Positions 17,021-24,923 of a stretch of DNA of 64,000 nucleotides are shown here, piece after piece. A program made the position numbers and the translations under genes. Every line of letters starts with the position of its first letter. Within the stretch, counting starts at the first letter, position 1. The notes under the pieces are model-generated. The model was given only the letters and a program-made list of their open reading frames with translations. It ran no database searches and was not told the origin of the DNA. Where the stretch lies: positions 45,289-109,288 of the forward strand of contig NZ_PJPV01000045.1 in assembly GCF_002864045.1 (NCBI RefSeq), read 5' to 3'. Source of the DNA: Endozoicomonas acroporae (lineage in GTDB: Bacteria; Pseudomonadota; Gammaproteobacteria; Pseudomonadales; Endozoicomonadaceae).

Positions 17021-18876
17021 GTTATGAGGTTCCCACCGACAGTGTCGATTTTCGGCTGACTGGTGCTTCCTATACTGTGTCATCGTCGGCTATTGCTGAC
17101 TTTACTTTTGACGGAAGTCCGTCGTTTTATTTTGTACCGCCTCCCAGTGTGATTCGCCCTTATGGATGCCAATGGCAGGGTGCGCTCAATCGCCAGCAGG
17201 GCTTTTCTGCGGGCTATTCCAGCAGTCGGCCTGTTAGTACTACCCGGCAGCAAAGTAGTCAGCAGGCGAAGCCTCTGGAAGCCTCACCGTTTGGGGTGTT
17301 TTGGGGAGCCGTGGCTAAAAAGCAAGCTAAGATCAGTTTTAGTCACAGGCAGAGCCAGAAGAAAGAAGCGACAGCAGGAACCCGTTGGCAGCAGACTGAG
17401 CGGAAAGACAGCGGCAAGCTGAGTGCATGGGATAAAACCATTGAGGCGCAGGATCATAATCATGCCTCACCATGGAATCATCCTTCGGAGCGGGATAGCA
17501 ATGTATCGGAGAGGATGCAGTCGGTTGATCTGTATGGTGCCAACGAAAGAAAAAGCCCTGCTTATATTTTTCCGCAGCAACCGCTTAACTTTACCTTCCG
17601 GGATAGGGAGTACCAGCCACAGGTAAATGGCTCGGTATTTTTCCAGATTGGTGCCTTTGACAAAGAAATCGCAGCTGTTCCTGTGGATAGCAAGCGGCGC
17701 TTTGCCTTTCAGAGCAACCGGGCCGAAGATCAGCCGGTTGTCCTGCCATGGGGCATCGGCCAGAAAGCCAAGGATGAAACGGTAACCGGCAACTATGGCG
17801 GCGAGACAGACCCGGTCGTTGTGGAAAAGCCGGAGCCGGAACAGCCAGAGATCAGGGAGAGTTATCTGCTTATGAACATCATCACCACTGTCGTTTTGCC
17901 TGCCCGGACACCGCTTGAACTGCCCTCAATGGAAATTAGCCTGGATATTGATAGCTTCTCATGGAGCTTTACCGGGCAGTTGTGGGGCGCTTCCAATATC
18001 GCACTGGTGGAACCGGACGAGAACGGTCCAAAGCAGATCGAGGTGGATATAAACGGCTGGAAATGGGTATTTATCATCGAGCGTTACAATACGGATAGAC
18101 GCTTCGGGGCTGAACGTTACACCCTCTATGGCAGCAGCCGCACCCAACTACTCGCAGCGCCTTATGCGCCACAACGAAGCAAGAGCAACAGCACCAACCT
18201 CAATGCCAAACAGGCTATCATCGAAGAACTGGCCAATACCGGCTTTACGGCGATCTATCCTGACCTGAACGACTACAGCACACCGGATTGGATTATGCCA
18301 GGTGGCTCATTCAGCTATCAGAACCAGACCGCTATGCAGGTGGTGGCCAAGGTCGCTACCACAGCCGGATCAGTGATTATCCCCAGCCGTGATAATGACC
18401 AGGTGAGCATACAACCCCGATACCCGGCCAGCCCTTGGCACTGGAACACGGCCACTATGGATAAGATCATTCCTGCCAGTATGGTCATTAGCTTGAGCGC
18501 CAACTGGCGACCAGAGCAGGCTTACAATGCGGTCTATGTTTCCGGGACCAATGCTGGCGTGGCGGTCAACGTCAAACGAACCGGCTCCAATGGCGATAAC
18601 CCGGCTCCCGATATTCTGGAAGACTGGCTCACGGAAACGCAGGTCAATACCGAGCGAGGCCGGAATGAGCTGGCTAAGGGTGGCAACCAGAGCATTACTA
18701 CCATCGAGTTGCCATTGACCGACACTAATACAGCACCCGGGTTAATTGAGCCGGGAATGTTGGTCGAGGTTCAGGATATAACGCGAGACTGGCAAGCCCT
18801 TTGTCTGGCGACCAGTATCAGTGCCAGTGGCGTGGGAACCGTTATTCAATCGGTTGACTTAGAACGTCACTATTAG
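17017..18876 (+). CDS. Tail hub / baseplate protein (gp27-like)
   Basis: A 619-aa protein. The first ~270 residues are low complexity and Q/S/K-rich (RPVSTTRQQSSQQAK). The C-terminal 330 residues have the two-barrel pattern of hub proteins: a start such as SMEISLDIDSFSWSFTGQLW, a middle GWKWVFIIERYNTDRRFGAERYTL and an end ITTIELPLTD..GLIEPGMLVEVQDI. This pattern is shared by late-control D-like and gp27-like hubs. It is the last large gene before the 77-aa gene and the defence island. Family call is by pattern only. Confidence 0.6.
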   Translation: MSYEVPTDSVDFRLTGASYTVSSSAIADFTFDGSPSFYFVPPPSVIRPYGCQWQGALNRQQGFSAGYSSSRPVSTTRQQSSQQAKPLEASPFGVFWGAVAKKQAKISFSHRQSQKKEATAGTRWQQTERKDSGKLSAWDKTIEAQDHNHASPWNHPSERDSNVSERMQSVDLYGANERKSPAYIFPQQPLNFTFRDREYQPQVNGSVFFQIGAFDKEIAAVPVDSKRRFAFQSNRAEDQPVVLPWGIGQKAKDETVTGNYGGETDPVVVEKPEPEQPEIRESYLLMNIITTVVLPARTPLELPSMEISLDIDSFSWSFTGQLWGASNIALVEPDENGPKQIEVDINGWKWVFIIERYNTDRRFGAERYTLYGSSRTQLLAAPYAPQRSKSNSTNLNAKQAIIEELANTGFTAIYPDLNDYSTPDWIMPGGSFSYQNQTAMQVVAKVATTAGSVIIPSRDNDQVSIQPRYPASPWHWNTATMDKIIPASMVISLSANWRPEQAYNAVYVSGTNAGVAVNVKRTGSNGDNPAPDILEDWLTETQVNTERGRNELAKGGNQSITTIELPLTDTNTAPGLIEPGMLVEVQDITRDWQALCLATSISASGVGTVIQSVDLERHY

Positions 18877-18963
18877 GAGTAGTTGTCCGAGGGGGCGAAT
18901 TTCACCTGAGCTTTTCGCCTCGTATGAATAAGTAAGGTACAAAAAACTAGCACAGGGGGGCGA

Positions 18964-19197
18964 ATGTCAACTACCAACATTTGGCAACGGTTCAAGGCTT
19001 TAATACCAGAAGGAGTACGGATTGTGGCTACAATTACTGGCCATAATGGCAATGGTACCAGTCAGGCAGAGTTACGTGATGGTTCCGTGATCACTGTAAA
19101 GGGCGAATCAATCTCTGTCGGACAAAAGGCATTTATCCAAGATAGTGAGATAAAAGGCACTGTGCCGAGTCTGGCAGAGTATGAGGCAGAAGTATAA
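18964..19197 (+). CDS. Small phage tail-region protein
   Basis: A 77-aa protein with a short beta-barrel-like pattern (VRIVATITGHNGNGTSQAELRDGSVITVKGE split by turns). AGGGGGGCGA provides a ribosome binding site. It is the last phage gene on the left before the defence island. Similar small proteins follow hub genes in Mu- and B3-like phages; the function is unknown. Confidence 0.6.
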   Translation: MSTTNIWQRFKALIPEGVRIVATITGHNGNGTSQAELRDGSVITVKGESISVGQKAFIQDSEIKGTVPSLAEYEAEV

Positions 19198-19222
19198 TAG
19201 GCAAGACCGGAGTGAACAATAA

Positions 19223-19348
19223 TTACACTGCGCGGTCAAAAATCAGCAAGATGCCCTCAATGATTTCATATATGTTGGCAGTTATAGGAGCAAGCATCAC
19301 GTAGAAGAGGATCCAGAACAGTAGCGATTTTGGCCAGACATCAGACAT
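19223..19348 (-). CDS. Possible 41-aa single-pass membrane protein
   Basis: A short minus-strand frame from ATG (complement of 19346-19348) to TAA. The product starts MSDVWPKSLLFWILFYVMLAP and has one strong hydrophobic segment, then NIYEIIEGILLIFDRAV. It is opposite in orientation to both neighbours and sits at the left junction of the defence island. Its composition is protein-like, but no ribosome binding site is obvious. It could be a small phage membrane protein left over from the original phage right end. Confidence 0.35.
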   Translation of the reverse strand: MSDVWPKSLLFWILFYVMLAPITANIYEIIEGILLIFDRAV

Positions 19349-19471
19349 ACCTAATGGTAAGGGTAGATAAATTAAATGAGTTCACGGACAGTAGAAAAAA
19401 ACGATAGAATCAGAACCTTGATCCATGAACATAGCAACCTTTTACACTGCAGGGATGTTAAGAGAGATACT

Positions 19472-21487
19472 ATGAGTAACGTCAACATACAACGTGCAGT
19501 CGATCATATTCCGGCGGGCTCAGGTGTCAACGTCTATACCCCTATTGTTGAATTGATAGTAAATGCGATTCAGTCCATTGAATGCAATGACAATGATAGT
19601 GGCCTTGTACAGATTGTTGTTCATCGTGAACAACAAGACGATCTGTTAGAGCATTCCACGCCTGCTGTTTGTGGCTTTACTGTTATTGACAATGGTGTAG
19701 GGTTCGACACTGAAAATCGAAACTCTTTCGATACACTCTATTCAGACCATAAAATCACTCAGGGGGGCAAGGGTTTTGGCCGGTTTACCTGCTTAAAATA
19801 TTTTCAAACGTTTAATGTCAAGAGCGTTTACAAAGAAGGTGAGAAACTCTTTTGCCGACGGTTTGAAATGGGACGCCATAAAGACATCGTTACCAATGAG
19901 ACGATTGAACCGTCTGATCAGCAGTACACTGGATCGGAAATTACCATATCAACCCTCAGAAACTGTAAATTTACTGACAAGCAGTTGAGTACCATTGCCA
20001 GGGTTATTGTGGAGCGCCTACTGCCCTACTTCTTTGATAAAAAGAGACAACTGCCTAAGGTTGTACTCCGTGAAAATGATGAGTCCAAACTATTCATACT
20101 GAATAATTATCTTGAAGGCCCTGGTGAGAATCTAATTTCTGAGGTTATGTCTGCAGGTGGTCAGTTCACCTTGGGACAAGGAGATTTTCGACAAGTATTC
20201 ACGGCAAGAGTCTTCAAGTTTTACTCTCCAAGGGAAAAAACCAGTAAAGTCAGCCTGGTTGCACATCGTCGCGAAGTTACAGCGAACTCTTTACATAACT
20301 ATATTCCAGAATTTATTGATGAGTTCTATGAAAAAGCGGTGGGTAAAGAAAAAACAGATAGAAACTTTATTATCAAAGTCTATGTTTCTGGTGAGTATCT
20401 TGACCAACATGTTTCGCTAGAGCGTGGTGGTTTTGATTTTCAGAAGGAAAAGAAAGATAGTGACTTAGACTTTGGGATTGCCCAGTCAGAGATTGAAGTG
20501 TCGGCAGCGGAACTGGCGATTAGCGCAGTGAGTAATGATGTCCAAGCTCGGAGAGAAAGGAAAACCCAGCGGATCAAAAACTATGTAGAAGAACAAGCAC
20601 CTTGGCATCGAAGCTTGATGGGCAAGATTGATGTTACGGACCTGGCATACAATGCCACCGATGAGCAAATCGAGGGAAAACTTCAAAGCGAGAAATATCG
20701 ATTAGAAGTTAAGACGCGTGGAGCCGTAAAACACCTCCTGGAAAGTGAAAAAACTGAAGATCTGAAGCATAAGACCTCAGAAATTGTACAAATGGTCTCT
20801 GATACCAGCAAAAATGATTTGGCTCATTATATTTCCATGCGTCGCAGTGTTATTGACATTTTTGAAAAAAGCCTGCAAACCGGTGATGATGGTAAGTACT
20901 CTTCTGAGGGTGTAGTGCATGACATTATTTTCCCCAGAAAAGGAGACAGTGACCAAACACCTTTTGAAGAGCATAACCTTTGGTTAATTGATGAACGCCT
21001 CAATTTTACCGAATACCTCTCCTCTGATATCCCTTTGGAAGGAAAGTCAGGTAGGCCAGATATTCTGGCATTTGATCACCGAATGGTTTTTCGGGGCGAG
21101 AATGAAGCCAGCAATCCTGTAACTATATTCGAGTTCAAGAGGCCACAGCGAGATGATTTTGCCAACCCATCTTCCAAGGAAGATCCTGTGCAACAAATTA
21201 TTCGCTATGTTCGCAAGCTACGTGATGGAGAGTTCACCACACCTCAGGGTAGGGAGATACAGATTAACACCAATACCCCGTTCTATGGCTATGTTATCTG
21301 TGACTTAAACAAAAAGGTGAAGACTTGGTTGGAAGAAGAAAAAGATTTCAAGCCCCTTCCAGATCGACAGGGCTACTTCCGTTGGCATGATAGCCTTAAT
21401 CTCTACACTGAGGTAGTCAGTTGGGATAAGGTGCTAAAAGATGCAATGATGCGAAACCGGGTATTCTTCCATCATCTTAAGATTTGA
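19472..21487 (+). CDS. GHKL ATPase fused to PD-(D/E)XK-like nuclease domain, putative defence protein
   Basis: Two-domain protein. Numbered from an upstream ATG at 19376 (703 aa), the N-terminal part carries the GHKL ATP-binding motifs: E59..N63 (ELIVNAIQS), D105NGVGFD and GGKGFGRFT at 130-138. The central part is charged and helical. The C-terminal part has a nuclease-like set: G-R-P-D562-I-L-A-F, then IFE586FK588RP. I prefer ATG 19472 (MSNVNIQRAVDHIPAG) because AAGAGAG precedes it at good spacing. GHKL ATPases joined to nucleases occur in defence islands, which fits the neighbours. Recognition of both domains is good; the biological role is inferred. Confidence 0.82.
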   Translation: MSNVNIQRAVDHIPAGSGVNVYTPIVELIVNAIQSIECNDNDSGLVQIVVHREQQDDLLEHSTPAVCGFTVIDNGVGFDTENRNSFDTLYSDHKITQGGKGFGRFTCLKYFQTFNVKSVYKEGEKLFCRRFEMGRHKDIVTNETIEPSDQQYTGSEITISTLRNCKFTDKQLSTIARVIVERLLPYFFDKKRQLPKVVLRENDESKLFILNNYLEGPGENLISEVMSAGGQFTLGQGDFRQVFTARVFKFYSPREKTSKVSLVAHRREVTANSLHNYIPEFIDEFYEKAVGKEKTDRNFIIKVYVSGEYLDQHVSLERGGFDFQKEKKDSDLDFGIAQSEIEVSAAELAISAVSNDVQARRERKTQRIKNYVEEQAPWHRSLMGKIDVTDLAYNATDEQIEGKLQSEKYRLEVKTRGAVKHLLESEKTEDLKHKTSEIVQMVSDTSKNDLAHYISMRRSVIDIFEKSLQTGDDGKYSSEGVVHDIIFPRKGDSDQTPFEEHNLWLIDERLNFTEYLSSDIPLEGKSGRPDILAFDHRMVFRGENEASNPVTIFEFKRPQRDDFANPSSKEDPVQQIIRYVRKLRDGEFTTPQGREIQINTNTPFYGYVICDLNKKVKTWLEEEKDFKPLPDRQGYFRWHDSLNLYTEVVSWDKVLKDAMMRNRVFFHHLKI

Positions 21488-21494
21488 CGTAGGA

Positions 21495-21524
21495 CCTCCC
21501 CTCTCTCAATGGTGGGGAGGGGGT
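21495..21524 (+). terminator. Hairpin downstream of the GHKL-nuclease gene
   Basis: CCTCCCC (21495-21501) pairs with GGGGAGG (21514-21520) around a 12-nt loop, followed by GGGTTATT. The T run is weak, so this is a possible rather than certain intrinsic terminator. Confidence 0.45.
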
Positions 21525-21590
21525 TATTGATACAAACAAAAATGATTTTCTCTTGTTCTTTATATTGGCTGTTGTAGCCTTGATTCGATT

Positions 21591-22232
21591 TCAACTCTCG
21601 TAGAGATAACTGCAAACAACATCAGTCCAAAGATATTTATCCTCTCCCGGCTCCACATTTTGTTCCTTGGCCCAATGTAAAGATATATCGTGTATGGTAT
21701 CCAGGCTTGGCCCCATGCACGTATAGATTTCCCGCCATATTTTGTAATTCATTTCTGAATCAATATCATCAAATCTATAAAGTACATACTCTTCATTGGC
21801 TCTCTCCCAGTCTCCCTTATGCTTGATCACAAGATGAGACCAGATGGTTCTCACATTACCAATCCAAAAACGATCAGGCCTGAGCAAACAGGCTATTTCA
21901 GAGCCAACACTGATTTTGACATAAGGCATTCCTGCCTCCCAAATCAGTGCAGGAAGATCAGAGGTAGAGACACCATCTTGTGAAACGGTTTTTGCAAAAT
22001 TAAAAATTGCTTGTGGCTTGTTATTAGATAATATGTATTCACTCAAACCGTGCTGAGAAGCACTAAAATTTCCGTAATTGTCTGTATAACCAACAGCTAG
22101 TTCTGCGTATTCTTTGGCCTTAGATCGATTAAAAAAATTATTTAAAGCATCTGAAACATTTTTTCTTCGATCATAGTCCTTCCTGGCCAAGTCAAGATCG
22201 ATATTAAAATCAACTAAATAGTGTTCTTTCAT
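21591..22232 (-). CDS. Unrecognised 213-aa protein of the defence island
   Basis: A 213-aa soluble protein starting MKEHYLVDFNIDLDLARKDY. It has a charged N-terminal helical half and a C-terminal half with W-rich segments (RFWIGNVRTIWSHLVIKH, ISLHWAKEQNVEPGEDKYLW). It shows no catalytic motif or membrane segment I recognise. It is convergent with the GHKL gene and in the same direction as the HNH and restriction genes. Role unknown. Confidence 0.6.
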   Translation of the reverse strand: MKEHYLVDFNIDLDLARKDYDRRKNVSDALNNFFNRSKAKEYAELAVGYTDNYGNFSASQHGLSEYILSNNKPQAIFNFAKTVSQDGVSTSDLPALIWEAGMPYVKISVGSEIACLLRPDRFWIGNVRTIWSHLVIKHKGDWERANEEYVLYRFDDIDSEMNYKIWREIYTCMGPSLDTIHDISLHWAKEQNVEPGEDKYLWTDVVCSYLYES

Positions 22233-22302
22233 CTAAAGAGACCATAAAAAAAAGCACATCCAACCTAGTTGATGTGCATGAAAAGGACAAATTCTAACAA
22301 GC

Positions 22303-22584
22303 TTACTTTTTAATCATCTCTATATAATTCAACGGTTTTGCCAGAACCTGGATACCATCAGCACTACCGGTTTCAAAAATAGACTTCCAATAGTCATAGT
22401 TTCTTTTTCCAGAGAAAACCGTAGTAGCCATAGATCGATCTTTCCAAAGTGGCAACTGGCTCAGATTAACAACGAAGTTTTCAATATTTATCCATAACTG
22501 GTCATCAAACTGAGTCTGGAAGATTTTATTATCATCAAGCATTTTTCCCATATTGTAGAAATAGGCAGAAATCACCCGCTTCAA
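22303..22584 (-). pseudogene. C-terminal fragment, probably of the HNH-DGQHR protein
   Basis: A frame of 93 codons from a TTG, but it is open upstream to a TGA with no good start (LIIYNWIQILKRV precedes it). It has the character of a protein C-terminus: FQTQFDDQLWINIENFVVNLSQLPLWKD, then YWKSIFETGSADG. It lies directly downstream of the HNH-DGQHR gene on the same strand, separated by a palindrome-ended ~205-bp element. The phase difference (520 nt between stop positions, remainder 1 modulo 3) can be repaired by removing ~205-211 bp. I infer it is the severed tail of that gene. Confidence 0.5.
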
Positions 22585-22615
22585 TATCTGTATCCAGTTA
22601 TAGATAATTAATCAT

Positions 22616-22824
22616 GAGGTAAACCCCCGGCTATGCCGGGGTGACTCGCATAGGCTTGGCCGAGGCTACGGTAGGCTCTTTCGAGTGATTTTCTTGATTG
22701 TCTATTGTGCTGTTTCAGTCAGGTTGTTGAGAATTGATATGTGCTCAATGTGGGGCGCGCCCGAGGGCGCAATAATAGCCCTTTGAGGGCGTCCCCTAAT
22801 AAGCTTCCGGCTATGCCGGAAGTC
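22616..22824. mobile_element. Palindrome-ended ~205-bp non-autonomous element
   Basis: Both ends carry a hairpin with the same core: CCCCGGC-TAT-GCCGGGG (22625-22641) and CTTCCGGC-TAT-GCCGGAAG (22804-22822). Inside are GCGCCC/GGGCGC (22757-22770) and GCCCT/AGGGC (22778-22790), enclosed by GGGG (22752-22755) and CCCC (22793-22796). Terminal hairpins without clear inverted repeats or target duplication recall IS200/IS605 ends. The length is too short for a transposase, so it would be non-autonomous. It appears to interrupt the HNH-DGQHR gene. A structured RNA gene is an alternative. Confidence 0.5.
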
Positions 22825-24124
22825 ATTTAACTTCTTCCTTGCTGATTCTATAGGCGATCAGGTGATCATCCGTAATATCTCTATCCTTCTTATCGGCAAT
22901 CTTTTGCTCTATTCTGTGGGTGCCCAGTTCTGGCTGAAACTTATTAATATAAAGGGTTTCCGCAATGATGCTGAGAATTTTTGCAATCTGGTTGATTTCC
23001 AGGTTTCTTGGATTGAGCCCTTCATCCGCTTTATCATCGATTGGTCTGTTAAGAATTACCTTGGAATTGACAAAGGTAGACAATATCGACTTATCAAAAG
23101 CACTGTAGGAGATGGGTAACTCCTTAGCCTTGCCATCGAAATCAATGTAGTCTTTTAGTTTATTGTCTTCATGCCGGGTAATGGAGTACTTGATTGCATC
23201 AATAATATACTTCTTGATTTTGACACCATCGCCTTTGAAAAAGTCCACCAGCTGTTGCTCGGAGAACGAATAATCATCAGCCTGCATTTGATGGACAATC
23301 TGATACTGTTTAACCCTTTCTGAATAAAGTGTGCTGTTCAGCTGTCTCATGATCGACTTGTCAAAAGCGATCTGTCTCAAAGTACTGCCAGCATTGGTAT
23401 TGGTTTCTGTCAGGCGATCGATGTTTGGCTTTATAAATATCCTGGTAACAACCCGCTTGCTGCCGAGTAGTATTTGAGCAACTGCCTTATGCTGTCCATC
23501 AAATATTTTCAGCTTATTATTGTCTATTCTGGCCAGACAGAGATGCAACTGTGGATTGCCTTTATCAAACTCTTTAATCAGCTTACCAATGCTATTATTG
23601 ATCCCTCTTGGGTTGATGATTTCATCATGAAACAAGTACTCAACAGGAACATCAATAAAGCATGATTTCTCACCAGACAGCTGGTCCTGAAAAATTTTCG
23701 TCGTGTAGCTTTTGTTATCGCCCATCAGGGAAAATGAATATTTCAGTTCGCCATCATTCTCAACATACTTGAAGTCATACTTTGAGCCATCATAGTAACT
23801 GAGAACATCCTTAAGGGATGCAGACTTGCCATTCTCAGCTTTGGTCTTTTCCTGTATCTTGCTCAGTCGCTGCAAGATTTTGGCAATCTTCAGGTTGGCA
23901 TCCTGCTTCGATTTATTGCAGGACTCATGAGTCAGGGCAAAGTTGGCTTCAGAATCTTTGCCTTTACTGGCTAAAGGCACAATATGGTCAATATTGGTTT
24001 CATGAATCTGGAGATCAATTTCACTCTCACAGATAAAACACTGACTATTCTGAATATTCCATAGTTGCTCGGTCAGTTCGCTATATTGATCTTCTGATAA
24101 CGAAGCAAGATATTTTGATCCCAT
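22823..24124 (-). CDS. HNH endonuclease with DGQHR-like domain (probably truncated at its C-terminus)
   Basis: The N-terminal HNH nuclease has a zinc-binding CFIC pair, then NIDHIVPLASKGKDSEANFAL and SCNKSK. The middle has a ParB/DndB-type nucleotide-binding motif, KLKIFDGQHKAVAQILLGS, of the DGQHR class, which is typical of proteins linked to DNA modification and phage defence. An upstream ATG at 24145 also opens the frame; I chose 24124 because AGGA precedes it by 5 nt. The 3' end stops at the edge of a palindrome-ended element, and a likely remainder follows at 22303-22584. Transcribed in the same direction as the restriction operon. Confidence 0.78.
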   Translation of the reverse strand: MGSKYLASLSEDQYSELTEQLWNIQNSQCFICESEIDLQIHETNIDHIVPLASKGKDSEANFALTHESCNKSKQDANLKIAKILQRLSKIQEKTKAENGKSASLKDVLSYYDGSKYDFKYVENDGELKYSFSLMGDNKSYTTKIFQDQLSGEKSCFIDVPVEYLFHDEIINPRGINNSIGKLIKEFDKGNPQLHLCLARIDNNKLKIFDGQHKAVAQILLGSKRVVTRIFIKPNIDRLTETNTNAGSTLRQIAFDKSIMRQLNSTLYSERVKQYQIVHQMQADDYSFSEQQLVDFFKGDGVKIKKYIIDAIKYSITRHEDNKLKDYIDFDGKAKELPISYSAFDKSILSTFVNSKVILNRPIDDKADEGLNPRNLEINQIAKILSIIAETLYINKFQPELGTHRIEQKIADKKDRDITDDHLIAYRISKEEVK

Positions 24125-24160
24125 ATCAATCCTAATATTTATCATCTGATAAGGAAGCAG

Positions 24161-24250
24161 CTACTCTTGGCTTGCCCCCACGTATTTATAAGTGGATGAC
24201 TCAAAACCCACCAAAACATCATGTTTTATCGGCTCTTGATCAGTGAACAT
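24161..24250 (-). CDS. Possible 29-aa leader peptide or gene fragment
   Basis: ATG at 24248-24250 (complement) is preceded by AAAGG and opens a 29-codon frame beginning MFTDQEPIKHDVLVGFESS and ending before TAG. It lies just upstream of the HNH gene. It could be a leader or the N-terminal remnant of a lost gene. Too short for confidence. Confidence 0.2.
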   Translation of the reverse strand: MFTDQEPIKHDVLVGFESSTYKYVGASQE

Positions 24251-24343
24251 AAAATCCTTTCTAAGCCAATAAACTACCTCTGCACAACCTCTGTAAGCTT
24301 TTAAATGCTACAAATGGATGAATAAACAAAAAACACTAAATAC

Positions 24344-24859
24344 TTACCTGTCATGATTCCTGGCAAGGAAGTTATAACTCAGCTCGCAAGTGTAATTCAT
24401 TAAATCAAAAATAGAGTAAGTGCTTATAAAATAACGTAAATCTGATAGCTCAAAATCACAGTTGCTTGGTAACTTAATGCAGCTAAAGTGGACTAAATTA
24501 ATATCTTGGGATTCTATTGGAGGAAAACCAAAATAAAATTCACTACTCTCAATAATGTTCCAGGCCAGTTCTTCATTGGATACGTTTTTATTAGTACCTT
24601 CAAGAGATGGAAAAGAACTCTCTATACTATCCAGTAAGTTATCTGGGTCATCCTTTCTATCGTTTTCAATCAATTTTATTATTTTCTGATAATACAGTGC
24701 TGCATATTTTTCCCTGGATAGATAACTACCACTTTCTGTTTCAACAAAATAGAACAAATATCCCCTAGGATCATCGATACAATCAAAGTACTGCTCAGGC
24801 TCTGGAACCCAAATATTGTCAATATTAAACATCACTTGAAAACCAGTGTATAAATTCAT
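24344..24859 (-). CDS. Unrecognised 171-aa acidic protein
   Basis: A 171-aa acidic protein starting MNLYTGFQVMFNIDNIWVPEPEQYF. It contains several serine/acidic stretches (DNLLDSIESSFPSLEG) and no membrane segment. It follows hsdR by 64 bp on the same strand and could be co-transcribed with the restriction operon. No family recognised; an immunity or accessory role would be speculation. Confidence 0.6.
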   Translation of the reverse strand: MNLYTGFQVMFNIDNIWVPEPEQYFDCIDDPRGYLFYFVETESGSYLSREKYAALYYQKIIKLIENDRKDDPDNLLDSIESSFPSLEGTNKNVSNEELAWNIIESSEFYFGFPPIESQDINLVHFSCIKLPSNCDFELSDLRYFISTYSIFDLMNYTCELSYNFLARNHDR

Positions 24860-24923
24860 TCACCAATGCCGAGAAGCAGCTAAACACTTACACTTATCGA
24901 CATTGGTTCCTTCAACTCACTAT

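Noticed and set aside
22616..22824. CRISPR array
   Set aside because: Only two copies of the hairpin core, 180 bp apart with unequal flanks; no repeat-spacer periodicity and no cas genes.
22823..24145. IscB/Cas9-like interpretation of the HNH gene
   Set aside because: The HNH is N-terminal and followed by a DGQHR-type domain; there is no RuvC motif or bridge helix.
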